Assembly: GCA_947627355.1 (NCBI GenBank)
Contig: CANQVX010000010.1
Location: 1 to 56,615, forward strand
Reading direction: 5' to 3'
DNA length: 56,615 bases
From: an uncultured Bacilli bacterium
Lineage (GTDB): Bacteria > Bacillota_I > Bacilli_A > RFN20 > CAG-631
Position 1 is the first letter of the stretch. The number at the start of each line of letters is the position of its first letter. Position numbers and translations under genes: made by a program. Shown in pieces: positions 9,940 to 18,054 of this stretch. Under the pieces are notes generated by a model. That model saw only the letters and a list, made by a program, of their open reading frames with translations. It searched no databases and was not told the DNA's origin.

Positions 9940-9960
9940 ACTTATAATAAAATTATAAGT
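9940..9960. promoter_or_regulatory. Perfect AT-only inverted repeat upstream of dnaE
   Basis: ACTTATAAT-AAA-ATTATAAGT, two 9-bp arms with a 3-nt spacer, lying between the dnaE start and the nfnB stop. Each strand reads TATAAT, so it may hold the dnaE -10 box (minus strand, 9952-9957) and act as an operator. No good -35 is visible. It may also be chance in AT-rich DNA. Confidence 0.35.
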
Positions 9961-9984
9961 AGCAATTAAAGATTGTTAGTTAAA

Positions 9985-11382
9985 CTATTTTTTTAAGCTT
10001 AAATATTTATCGATAGAATCGGCTGCTTTTTTACCAGCACCCATAGCAAGAATTACTGTAGCTGAACCAGTTACAGCATCACCACCAGCATAAATCGATT
10101 CAATTGAAGTAGCATTAGTTTCTTCATCAACAATAATACCTCCCCATTTTTCAACTTTTAAATCACTAAGTGAATTACGAATTAGTGGGTTTGGTGATGT
10201 ACCAATTGCCATGATGACACAATCAACTTCAATATCAAATTCAGAATTTTCAATAACTATTGGACTTCTTCGATTTGAAGCATCAGGTTCACCAAGTTTC
10301 ATCTTGACACATCTAATTTTATTAACAAAATTATTGCTATCTTTACCAATTGAAATAGGATTAGTTAAAAATTTAAATTCAATTCCTTCTTCTAATGCAT
10401 GTTCTACTTCTTCTTGACGAGCAGGCATTTCTTCTTTTGAACGACGATAAATGATATAAACTTCTTTTGCTCCCATTCTTTTAGCACAACGAGCAGCATC
10501 CATTGCTACATTTCCGCCACCAACAACAGCAACTTTATTTGCTTTAACGATTGGGGTATCACTTGTTTCTTTATAAGCTTTCATTAAGTTAATTCTAGTT
10601 AAGTATTCATTAGCTGAATAAACTCCGTTTGCATTTTCGTTTTCAATATTCATGAATCTAGGAAGACCTGCGCCACTCGCAATAAAAATTGCTTTGTAAT
10701 TATAGGTATTTTTTAATTCTTCAATGGTAATAGTTTTTCCAATAACAACATTAGTTTTAATTTCAACACCTAAACTAATTAAATGATCAATTTGTTTTTG
10801 AACAATTGATTTAGGAAGTCTAAATTCAGGAATACCATAAACTAAAACACCACCAGCTAAATGTAAGGCTTCAAAAATAGTTACTTGATAACCACGTTTG
10901 GCTAGTTCACTAGCACAGCTAAGGCCTGCAGGGCCTGAACCTATTACAGCAACTTTTTGATTTTTTGATGCAACTTTTTTAATGTTATCATCACTTGAAT
11001 TATTTAAATGAAAATCAGCAACAAATCTTTCAAGACGTCCAATTGCAACGGCTTCACCATTTTTTGCTCTAACACAATTCTTTTCACATTGATTTTCTTG
11101 AGGACAAACTCTTCCACAGATTGCTGCTAAAGTATTTGTGTTATTGATGATTTCATATGCTTCTTCAAACTTTCCTTCTTTAATTTTGCCGATAAAATCA
11201 GGAATTTTAACACCAACAGGACAACCTGAAACACATGGCGTATTTTTACAATTTAAACATCTATTAGCTTCATTTATAGCGCTATTGCAATCATAACCTA
11301 AAGATACTTCGTCAAAGTTTTTATTTCTAACATTTGCGTCTTGAACAGGCATATAGGTTTTTTCTTTGGAAGGATTAAACAT
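9985..11382 (-). CDS. nfnB: NfnB/GltD-like NADPH-binding oxidoreductase subunit
   Basis: 465 aa. The N-terminal iron-sulfur region (about 40-115) has CLNCKNTPCVSGCP and CGRVCPQENQCEKNC, ligating [4Fe-4S] clusters. Then come an FAD-binding Rossmann fold (GSGPAGLSCA) and an NADPH-binding fold (GGGNVAMDAAR), ending with the C-terminal FAD motif (YAGGDAVTG). Such proteins are often annotated as the glutamate synthase small subunit. Directly upstream and overlapping by 8 nt is an NfnA-like subunit and no GltB is present, so the likely role is NADH-dependent reduced ferredoxin:NADP+ oxidoreductase (electron bifurcation). Family call is firm; the Nfn role is inferred from the pairing. Confidence 0.85.
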   Translation of the reverse strand: MFNPSKEKTYMPVQDANVRNKNFDEVSLGYDCNSAINEANRCLNCKNTPCVSGCPVGVKIPDFIGKIKEGKFEEAYEIINNTNTLAAICGRVCPQENQCEKNCVRAKNGEAVAIGRLERFVADFHLNNSSDDNIKKVASKNQKVAVIGSGPAGLSCASELAKRGYQVTIFEALHLAGGVLVYGIPEFRLPKSIVQKQIDHLISLGVEIKTNVVIGKTITIEELKNTYNYKAIFIASGAGLPRFMNIENENANGVYSANEYLTRINLMKAYKETSDTPIVKANKVAVVGGGNVAMDAARCAKRMGAKEVYIIYRRSKEEMPARQEEVEHALEEGIEFKFLTNPISIGKDSNNFVNKIRCVKMKLGEPDASNRRSPIVIENSEFDIEVDCVIMAIGTSPNPLIRNSLSDLKVEKWGGIIVDEETNATSIESIYAGGDAVTGSATVILAMGAGKKAADSIDKYLSLKK

Positions 11383-12217
11383 TTTTCTTTTCCTCCTTTA
11401 GTAGATTACAAACATGGTCATAAGCATTTCTTTCGATAGAATGGTACATTTTAGATCTTTCAATAGCTTCATCAAAGTCAATTGAATGACCATCAAAATC
11501 AGGACCATCAATACAAGCAAATCTTGTTTTACCATCAACTGTTAACCGACAACAGCCACACATTCCAGTACCATCAATCATAATTGAATTCATGCTGACA
11601 ATGGTTTTAACATTATATATTTTAGTAAGGTTACAAACTGCTTTCATCATAACTAATGGACCAATTGCAATTACTAAATCATAACTGCTATCTTGTTTTA
11701 ATAATTCTTCTAATTGATTAGTTACAAATCCTTTTTTGTTATAACTTCCATCATCAGTTAAGATATAAAATTGATTACTTACTTGTTTAAATTCATTTTC
11801 TAAAATAATTAGATCTTTATTTCTAAAACCAATTATTGAAGTAACATTACTCTTTTCTAGATGAAATTGTTTAGCTACTGGATAAGCAATAGCACATCCC
11901 ACTCCTCCACCAATAACAATAACCTTTTTATAATCTTTTGTGTTAGTTGGATTTCCTAGAGGTCCCACTACATCTAGAATTGTATCATTTTCATTTAATT
12001 GATTTAGTTTATAAGTTGTAGCACCAACAATTTGAAAAATAATAGTGATAGTATTGTTATCATAATCAGCAATGGTTAAAGGAATACGTTCACCATCACT
12101 AGAAACTCTTAAAATAACAAATTGACCAGCTTTAGCATTTTTTGCTATTAGTGGTGCTTCAATTTTCATTAAGGTTACAGTTGGATTTAAAATTTCTTTT
12201 TTTATAATTTTAAACAT
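11375..12217 (-). CDS. nfnA: NfnA-like FAD/[2Fe-2S] subunit (ferredoxin-NADP reductase/PyrK family)
   Basis: 280 aa. A ferredoxin-NADP-reductase fold: FAD-binding barrel (RIPLTIADYD), NAD-binding part (VIGGGVGCAIAYPVAK) and a C-terminal [2Fe-2S] site (DGTGMCGCCR, then FACIDGPDFDG). The C-terminal DGPDFDGH ending is typical of NfnA/SudB rather than PyrK, and no pyrimidine genes are nearby. It would form the NADH/FAD half of the bifurcating Nfn complex with the next gene. A ribosome site (AGGAATAG) precedes the ATG. The alternative is a sulfide dehydrogenase-type SudB. Confidence 0.82.
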   Translation of the reverse strand: MFKIIKKEILNPTVTLMKIEAPLIAKNAKAGQFVILRVSSDGERIPLTIADYDNNTITIIFQIVGATTYKLNQLNENDTILDVVGPLGNPTNTKDYKKVIVIGGGVGCAIAYPVAKQFHLEKSNVTSIIGFRNKDLIILENEFKQVSNQFYILTDDGSYNKKGFVTNQLEELLKQDSSYDLVIAIGPLVMMKAVCNLTKIYNVKTIVSMNSIMIDGTGMCGCCRLTVDGKTRFACIDGPDFDGHSIDFDEAIERSKMYHSIERNAYDHVCNLLKEEKKNV

Positions 12218-12222
12218 GGTAT

Positions 12223-13674
12223 CTATTCCTTTCTTTTTAATTTATTCATTACTTTTGGTATTTCATTTATGATACCAGTTGCTGTAATTGAATCTTCACA
12301 TGATTTTTTAGTTATTTTATTACTTGCAAGTCCTTGAATATAACATGAAATAGCAACTATAAAATCTAAATCATATTTTAAATAACCACATAAACCAGTA
12401 ATTATTCCTGATAAAACATCACCACTTCCAGCTTTTGCTAAACATGGACTTCCATTATTAACTAAATAAGTGTTATTTAAACTAACAATCAAGTTAACAT
12501 GACTTTTTAAAAGTAAAGTTACATGATATTTATTAACAAATTCATTAGCTAATTCAACAGGTGATTTTTCGATATCTTTTAAATCACATTTTAAAAGTCT
12601 TGAAAATTCTTTTAAATGAGGTGTTAGGATTACTTTACATTTACTGTTACTTAAGATATCTAAGTCATGTAAAGCAAGAGCATTTAAAGCATCAGCATCA
12701 AGTATTAAAGTTTTATCATAATTATTTAAGAAAAATTCCACTAATTTATAAGTGGCTTCACTATTAGATAAACCCATACCAATGGTTATAACATCATAAT
12801 CAAGTAATGATATCAGTTGATTCTTATTAAATTTAACATGACCATCATTATCATCAAGTAAATAATAAATGTTTTCTGGATTCTTTAAAGCATAGATAGG
12901 ATATAACGATTTAGGAATACAAATCGTTGAATAACCAATTCCAACTTTTAAAGCTGCATAGGCATTACTTGATAATAAAGCAGCACCAGGAGTTTCTTTA
13001 CAACCCGAGATAATCACACATCTACCATAACTACCTTTATTTGAATGATGCTTACGATTATCAAGTTTATTTTTAAAATCATTATCAGTTAATAGTTTAA
13101 TAGAAGATTTAACACTTGAAGTATCAAACACTTTTACAAGTTCAAGTTCTTTATAATAATCCATACCATCATTAAAGAAATGACCATAACGATAAAAATT
13201 AATGGCATAACATAAATCACATTTAAAAGCATTGTCTAAAGCTATACCATTTTTTTCAATAATTCCAGATGGTAAATCAATAGAAATTTTAAAAGCATGA
13301 TAGTTGTTTAAACATTTTAATATTTCAATTTCATTTTTAGTTAATTTAATCGTTTCTACCGGTAAAAAACAATCAATGATGATATCATAATGATTATTCA
13401 TTAAATCATAAAATTTATCGATAGAATCGTTATTATATATAGTTACATTTTTATAAAAAGAATTTAATTCGTTTGTGATATCTAAACCATATTTATTACT
13501 ATCATTTCTAGTAATAATAAAAAAAGAAAGATTTGGATTAGCAAATCTTTTCTTTATTTTATTTGCAACCATTTTAGCTATTTGATAATTTTGGCATGAT
13601 AAAGATAAATCTTTATCGATTGCTAAATTCCTATAAAAATCTTTGATTTGACTATATGCTAAAATGTTATTCAT
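12223..13674 (-). CDS. nnrD: Bifunctional NAD(P)H-hydrate repair enzyme (NnrE-NnrD/YjeF), epimerase half degenerate
   Basis: 483 aa. The C-terminal half (about 210-480) is a ribokinase-like ADP-dependent (S)-NAD(P)H-hydrate dehydratase, with GCKETPGAALLSS, DADALNAL and the key AGSGDVLSG. The N-terminal half aligns with YjeF_N (SIDLPSGI is present), but the usual GxGNNGGDG nucleotide loop reads ITRNDSNKYGLD and the catalytic VDALFGTG region reads IIDCFLPVE. The epimerase may therefore be inactive. It repairs hydrated NADH/NADPH. It lies 5 nt upstream of the Nfn-like transhydrogenase genes, which fits a shared pyridine-nucleotide theme. Confidence 0.85.
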   Translation of the reverse strand: MNNILAYSQIKDFYRNLAIDKDLSLSCQNYQIAKMVANKIKKRFANPNLSFFIITRNDSNKYGLDITNELNSFYKNVTIYNNDSIDKFYDLMNNHYDIIIDCFLPVETIKLTKNEIEILKCLNNYHAFKISIDLPSGIIEKNGIALDNAFKCDLCYAINFYRYGHFFNDGMDYYKELELVKVFDTSSVKSSIKLLTDNDFKNKLDNRKHHSNKGSYGRCVIISGCKETPGAALLSSNAYAALKVGIGYSTICIPKSLYPIYALKNPENIYYLLDDNDGHVKFNKNQLISLLDYDVITIGMGLSNSEATYKLVEFFLNNYDKTLILDADALNALALHDLDILSNSKCKVILTPHLKEFSRLLKCDLKDIEKSPVELANEFVNKYHVTLLLKSHVNLIVSLNNTYLVNNGSPCLAKAGSGDVLSGIITGLCGYLKYDLDFIVAISCYIQGLASNKITKKSCEDSITATGIINEIPKVMNKLKRKE

Positions 13675-13682
13675 GACATTAC

Positions 13683-14516
13683 CTATTTACTTTCGTTTTC
13701 TAAATTAACAGATAATGTGTTGTATGAGAATGCAATGTTTTCTTTATCGAAAGCTTCTTTAACAGCTTTATTAAAGTAGTTGTAAACATCCCAATAATTT
13801 TCAGTCTTAGTAAATGCTCTGAATGATAATTCTAAGCCCGTATCAGTATAAGATACTTCAACTGTAGTTGCAGGATCTTTTAATACTAATTGTTGTTCAG
13901 CAGCTAATTTTAATAAAATTTGTTGAGCTTTGTTCATATCTGAATGATATGAAATTCTAAATAAGTTGTCGACACGACGAATGTCTTTTTGAGTTGCATT
14001 TGTAATCTTATCATTAGCAAGTACACCATTTGGTAGATAAATAACTTTCTTATCAAATGTTACAAGGATAGTATGGAAGATACGAATATCTTCAACAGTT
14101 CCTTCAACACCTTGAGCAATGATATAATCACCGATTCTAAATGGACGCATTAAAATGATAACAATACCACCTGCAAGGTTTGATAATGAACCTTGAATTG
14201 CAAGACCAACAGCAATACCAGCAGCACCAATAACACTACCAATAGCAGCAGTATCAATACCAATGAATCCTAAGAATAAAACAAATACAACAATCTTTAA
14301 GCCCTTACGAATAATGTGATAAGTTACAACACTAATAGTCTTATCAGCATTTTTCTTTTCTAGACGACGTTTAACGCTTCTAGCAATGGCATTAATAATT
14401 TTAAAAAGAATGAATAAACCAATTAAGCCAATTACTAAACGAACACCGCTAGTTGAAATCCATTCCAAAATTGAATTTAAAATCTTTTCTAAATCAATTG
14501 AAACAAACGAAGTCAT
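13683..14516 (-). CDS. mscS: Small-conductance mechanosensitive channel (MscS family)
   Basis: 277 aa. Three N-terminal membrane spans: about 20-42, 68-88, and the Gly/Ala-rich pore helix GSVIGAAGIAVGLAIQGSLSNLAGG. Then the beta domain signature MRPFRIGDYI and the C-terminal cage domain. Opens on membrane tension to release solutes during hypo-osmotic shock. The start codon overlaps the stop of the upstream NUDIX gene (ATGA). Length and motifs match the YkuT/MscS core family. Confidence 0.92.
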   Translation of the reverse strand: MTSFVSIDLEKILNSILEWISTSGVRLVIGLIGLFILFKIINAIARSVKRRLEKKNADKTISVVTYHIIRKGLKIVVFVLFLGFIGIDTAAIGSVIGAAGIAVGLAIQGSLSNLAGGIVIILMRPFRIGDYIIAQGVEGTVEDIRIFHTILVTFDKKVIYLPNGVLANDKITNATQKDIRRVDNLFRISYHSDMNKAQQILLKLAAEQQLVLKDPATTVEVSYTDTGLELSFRAFTKTENYWDVYNYFNKAVKEAFDKENIAFSYNTLSVNLENESK

Positions 14517-14935
14517 TCTTTATTCCTCTTTTCTTTTAAAATGTATTCAATGGCAGATTCAACGACATCTTTATCGGATTGGTAAGTAAGATAGCTGATT
14601 GCATCTTTAAAAGGAACCCAAAACGCTTTATCAACTTCACTTTCTTGTTCTTTAATGATACCATCCTTATAAGCAGCTACAAAAAAAACAACATCTTTAG
14701 AAATTCCTTCATATGGACTGTAATTAATGGTTTTTCTAAAATTGGTATCAACAGTCACATCTAAATTAGTTTCTTCTTTGATTTCTCTTAATGTGGTTTC
14801 TAGTTCAGTTTCATTATTTTCTACGTGTCCTTTTGGAATTGAAACATGACCTAGACGCATATTCAAAATCAAAATATAGAGTTCGTTGTTAATAAATTTA
14901 TAAACAACGGCTCCACAAGACTTTTCTTTTATCAT
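14513..14935 (-). CDS. NUDIX hydrolase, bis(nucleosyl)-tetraphosphatase-like
   Basis: 140 aa with a complete Nudix box, GHVENNETELETTLREIKEE, the G-x5-E-x7-REUxEE pattern that binds the catalytic metal. The short chain and the N-terminus KSCGAVVYK resemble Ap4A hydrolases; the substrate is not provable. Start chosen at 14935, preceded by GGTGGTGG with 4 nt spacing. A longer frame from 14971 would begin upstream of the predicted transcription start. First gene of the NUDIX-mscS-nnr-nfnAB run on the minus strand. Confidence 0.85.
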   Translation of the reverse strand: MIKEKSCGAVVYKFINNELYILILNMRLGHVSIPKGHVENNETELETTLREIKEETNLDVTVDTNFRKTINYSPYEGISKDVVFFVAAYKDGIIKEQESEVDKAFWVPFKDAISYLTYQSDKDVVESAIEYILKEKRNKE

Positions 14936-14952
14936 TAATCCACCACCACAAG

Positions 14953-14963
14953 ACATTATAGCA
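14953..14963 (-). promoter_or_regulatory. Extended -10 promoter of the NUDIX operon
   Basis: On the minus strand TGCTATAAT gives an extended -10 (TATAAT at 14955-14960). No clear -35. Transcription would start near 14948, which excludes the ATG at 14971 as a start codon and supports 14935. Confidence 0.6.
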
Positions 14964-14991
14964 CTATACAAAAAAGATAAAAAGTCTTTTT

Positions 14992-15019
14992 AAAAAAATT
15001 AGCAACACATAGTGTTGCT
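14992..15019 (-). terminator. Intrinsic terminator of the lipoprotein operon
   Basis: Perfect 8-bp stem AGCAACAC/GTGTTGCT with a 3-nt loop at 15001-15019, followed on the minus strand by a run of T (14992-14998). It lies 5 nt beyond the stop of the M6-like lipoprotein gene. Confidence 0.85.
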
Positions 15020-15023
15020 AGGT

Positions 15024-16556
15024 TTAATAGGTTTGAAATTCAATTGTACAACTTGTATCAGTTATTTCTTTAATTGTTACAATATATTTGAAATAACCGG
15101 CATTTTCTTTATCGTATTGATTGTTAAAATGAGGCATTAAATCACGATATTGTGAATCGTGTTGTAAATCAAACACATCATTTTCTTTAAATAAATGACT
15201 AGAATTGGCATGAAATGAAGCTCCAGATAAGCCATTATTACCAAATTTACAATTTTTTGGAAACATGGTTGATAATAAATAATATTGTCCTTCAGCAGAT
15301 AAAAAACCTTCAACATTTCCGCGAGGTGTATTTGAAAACTTCACACCAATCATTTGATTAATATCATCATTAAATTGATTATTACTATCAACTGCTCTTG
15401 AATTAATATAAGTGATTCTAATTCCTGAAGCTTCAAAACCTTTGATAGGAGTTTCATCAAAATATTTTTGATAGCCTGATAAATAATCTTGGGTGTTTAA
15501 ACCATCAGGAGTTATAAATTCTAACATTAAATATTCATCAAATGGAGTATTATTCATGTTATTAGTTTTAAAGATTAAACAATCACCTGTTAAAGTTGAA
15601 CTATTTAAAATTATAGTTCCAGCTTTATCAATTACATATGGACTTGTCCACCCTAAAGCAAATTTACTATACATGGAATGATCTCCTATATCATAATCCA
15701 TCATATCAACAAGGCCCATAGGGGAAACATTACTATTACCAGTATCATAATAATCAGCAAGTCCTAGTAAATGACCAGTTTCATGAATATAAGTATGAGC
15801 ATCTAATTTATCATTTCCATATCCTTGATACATGAAATCAAACGATGACCAAGAATAACGCATAGCTTTAAGACCTGATCTTGATTCGTCTTCTTTATTC
15901 AACATATGACTATATGTAAAAGCCCAATAAAAACTAGATAAATTAGAATCATTATAATAATTAGGAGCACTATAAATTAGATAAATTGAATCAACATAAC
16001 CATCATTATTACTATCAAAGGATGCTAAATCATCATATTTTGTTTGATACCATGCAAGTGCTTCATCAAGTAACCAAAATAAACCACCATCATCATAAGT
16101 TGTACTTTCATGGCTTTTAAGTTCACTTGGTGTAACATTTGGGTTAAACCAATCAGCAACTTTACCAGTTAAATTTAGTTTTTCATAACTTGATTTATAA
16201 TAAAAACTGCTGACAGATTCATAAAAAACATCATCGTTTATATTAAAAAAGGTATGATCTAGTTTAGTTATAACATCGGCTGTAGCATTTTGTTCATAAC
16301 CCTTGATAACAATTGGAAGAACTAATATTTTTTGAGTTCCTGTGCTATTTAAAACGGGGGTTTTATAGTTTTCATATAAAGTTGATAAAACTGCTTTATC
16401 AGCCACTTCCATTTTGTTATAAGTTACATTAACAATACTAGAGGATGAACTATTACTAAAATTGCTTGATGATTTATCAGTTTTATTAGTACATGATGCT
16501 AGTAAAACAAATGATAGTAATAAAGATATCTTTTTAAAATTAAAGTGTGCTAACAT
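15024..16556 (-). CDS. Surface lipoprotein with M6-type zinc metalloprotease domain
   Basis: 510 aa. Signal peptide II with lipobox LASC (Cys22), a short Ser/Asn-rich stretch, then a protease domain. The zinc site is HETGHLLGLAD (His258, Glu259, His262, Asp268), the HExxHxxGxxD pattern of M6 (immune inhibitor A-like) peptidases. Upstream, FDSNNDGYVDSIYLIYS is the acidic strand that precedes the M6 active site, and MGLVDMMDYD follows. Predicted to be an extracellular, membrane-anchored protease cleaving host or dietary protein; the substrate is unknown. Its start overlaps the end of the LRR lipoprotein gene by 17 nt; GGTGAT precedes the ATG. Last gene of the operon. Confidence 0.85.
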   Translation of the reverse strand: MLAHFNFKKISLLLSFVLLASCTNKTDKSSSNFSNSSSSSIVNVTYNKMEVADKAVLSTLYENYKTPVLNSTGTQKILVLPIVIKGYEQNATADVITKLDHTFFNINDDVFYESVSSFYYKSSYEKLNLTGKVADWFNPNVTPSELKSHESTTYDDGGLFWLLDEALAWYQTKYDDLASFDSNNDGYVDSIYLIYSAPNYYNDSNLSSFYWAFTYSHMLNKEDESRSGLKAMRYSWSSFDFMYQGYGNDKLDAHTYIHETGHLLGLADYYDTGNSNVSPMGLVDMMDYDIGDHSMYSKFALGWTSPYVIDKAGTIILNSSTLTGDCLIFKTNNMNNTPFDEYLMLEFITPDGLNTQDYLSGYQKYFDETPIKGFEASGIRITYINSRAVDSNNQFNDDINQMIGVKFSNTPRGNVEGFLSAEGQYYLLSTMFPKNCKFGNNGLSGASFHANSSHLFKENDVFDLQHDSQYRDLMPHFNNQYDKENAGYFKYIVTIKEITDTSCTIEFQTY

Positions 16557-18039
16557 TTAAATCACCATCTTGACATTTAATAACACTAATATAACCTGCT
16601 TCAAAGCAAGTTATCTCGATTTCATCGATAGTTTCTTTATAAGTAATGTTTTTAAAATCATCTTGATTTCCTAGATATACAAGTGAAGTTAATGTAATTG
16701 AAGCACTAAAAGCATGAGCACCAATAAATTCAATTGAACTAGGAATTGTAAGTTTTGTAAGTCTTACTAAATAAGTAAAGGCTTCTCTATCAATTGTTGT
16801 TGTGTTTTCATTTACAACATATTCAGTAGAAGTGTTATAAGCTGGAAAGACAAGTAAACGAGTTAAATCATAACTATATAAAACATTATCTACTGATTTA
16901 AAATAAGTGCTATCATTTGAAACTTCAATCGTTCTTAAGTTTTTATCATAAGCAAGTAAAGAATAACCAATAGTTTGAACTGTCGATGGAATCGATATTT
17001 TTTCAAGTACTTCACAATATGAAAAGGCGCCATTTCCAATGCTTATAACACCTTCAGGAATACTAACTTGTTCTAAATTACGATTTCTAATAAAAACATT
17101 ATCACCGATAGTTCTAAGTGATGATGGTAAAGTTAGACTAGTAATAGTATTATCAGTACACGCACCATTTTCTAGTGTTTCAACACCATCTTCAAAAACT
17201 AATGTTTGTAGTTTTAAATTATTTCTAATAGCGTTATTTTCAATAACTTTTACATTACCAGGAATGGTTAAGTTAACTAGATTAGTACAATTCATAAAGG
17301 TTTGAGATTGTAATCTATCGATTCCTGTGCCAATTGTAACTGATTGAATTCCTGATAGATAAAAAGCACTATCTTTAATAGTTATAACACTATTAGGAAT
17401 AGTTATGTTTTCTAGAAATGAAGTGTTAGCAAAGGCTGATGAACCAATTTCTAATAAACCTTCATTTAATATAACTTTCTTACCACGATAATATTTAAAA
17501 GCACCATCACCAATCTTTTTAATAGTGTTTGCTACTTCAATATTATCTCTTTTGGTTGGACAAAATAATAATGAATCCATGGTATTGTTATATAAAATAC
17601 CATCTTCAACTTTAAAGAATTCATTATCATTTGCCACTTCAAAATTAGTGATAGTAAGACATGACATAAAAGCATCACTTGAAATAGTTTTAATATTTTT
17701 CGATATAACAATTGTTTCAATGCCACCTGATGATACAAAAGCAGAACCTAATATACCGGTAACTGGTTTATTATTAAATTCATCGGGTAAAACGACTCTT
17801 TTAGGTTGATAGTTGTTATATTTTTTTATGCTATAGGTATCATCTTCATTTAGTTCAAATTCAAAGTCACGAATATTAGTTTGTAGTTCACTACTTGATA
17901 AACTACTACTAGATTCTTCAATTGAACTAGATGAACTTAAACTACTAGAAGATGATATTTTATTTTTGTTTTCCGTTTTATTACAACTAGCAAGTATTAA
18001 TAATAACACGAAAAAAGGAAGAAATCCTTTTTTAGACAT
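16540..18039 (-). CDS. Lipoprotein with BspA-type leucine-rich repeats (LRR_5)
   Basis: 499 aa. Signal peptide II (LILASC, Cys19), then a Ser-rich stalk (about 30-50). After that come many 22-24-residue repeats of the form IPxxVxxIGxxAFxxCxxLxxI (for example LTIPGNVKVIENNAI, SIPEGVISIGNGAF, TIPSSIEFIGAHAF). This fold is a beta-rich adhesive solenoid common in surface proteins of gut and oral bacteria and protists; BspA proteins bind host matrix proteins. Strong AAGGAGG ribosome site. Third gene of the four-gene lipoprotein operon. Binding partner unknown. Confidence 0.9.
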   Translation of the reverse strand: MSKKGFLPFFVLLLILASCNKTENKNKISSSSSLSSSSSIEESSSSLSSSELQTNIRDFEFELNEDDTYSIKKYNNYQPKRVVLPDEFNNKPVTGILGSAFVSSGGIETIVISKNIKTISSDAFMSCLTITNFEVANDNEFFKVEDGILYNNTMDSLLFCPTKRDNIEVANTIKKIGDGAFKYYRGKKVILNEGLLEIGSSAFANTSFLENITIPNSVITIKDSAFYLSGIQSVTIGTGIDRLQSQTFMNCTNLVNLTIPGNVKVIENNAIRNNLKLQTLVFEDGVETLENGACTDNTITSLTLPSSLRTIGDNVFIRNRNLEQVSIPEGVISIGNGAFSYCEVLEKISIPSTVQTIGYSLLAYDKNLRTIEVSNDSTYFKSVDNVLYSYDLTRLLVFPAYNTSTEYVVNENTTTIDREAFTYLVRLTKLTIPSSIEFIGAHAFSASITLTSLVYLGNQDDFKNITYKETIDEIEITCFEAGYISVIKCQDGDLNVSTL

Positions 18040-18054
18040 TTAAATTCCTCCTTT

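Noticed and set aside
9985-11382. Glutamate synthase small subunit (GltD)
   Set aside because: No large subunit nearby and the gene overlaps an NfnA-like gene; the bifurcating transhydrogenase reading fits better, although the fold is the same.
14953-14964. TATAGTGCTATA palindrome as an operator
   Set aside because: It simply overlaps the extended -10 TGCTATAAT; the arms are short and AT-rich, so chance is likely.
17525-17809. 94-codon plus-strand open frame inside the LRR lipoprotein gene
   Set aside because: Shadow of the repeat-rich minus-strand gene; no start signals or recognisable product.
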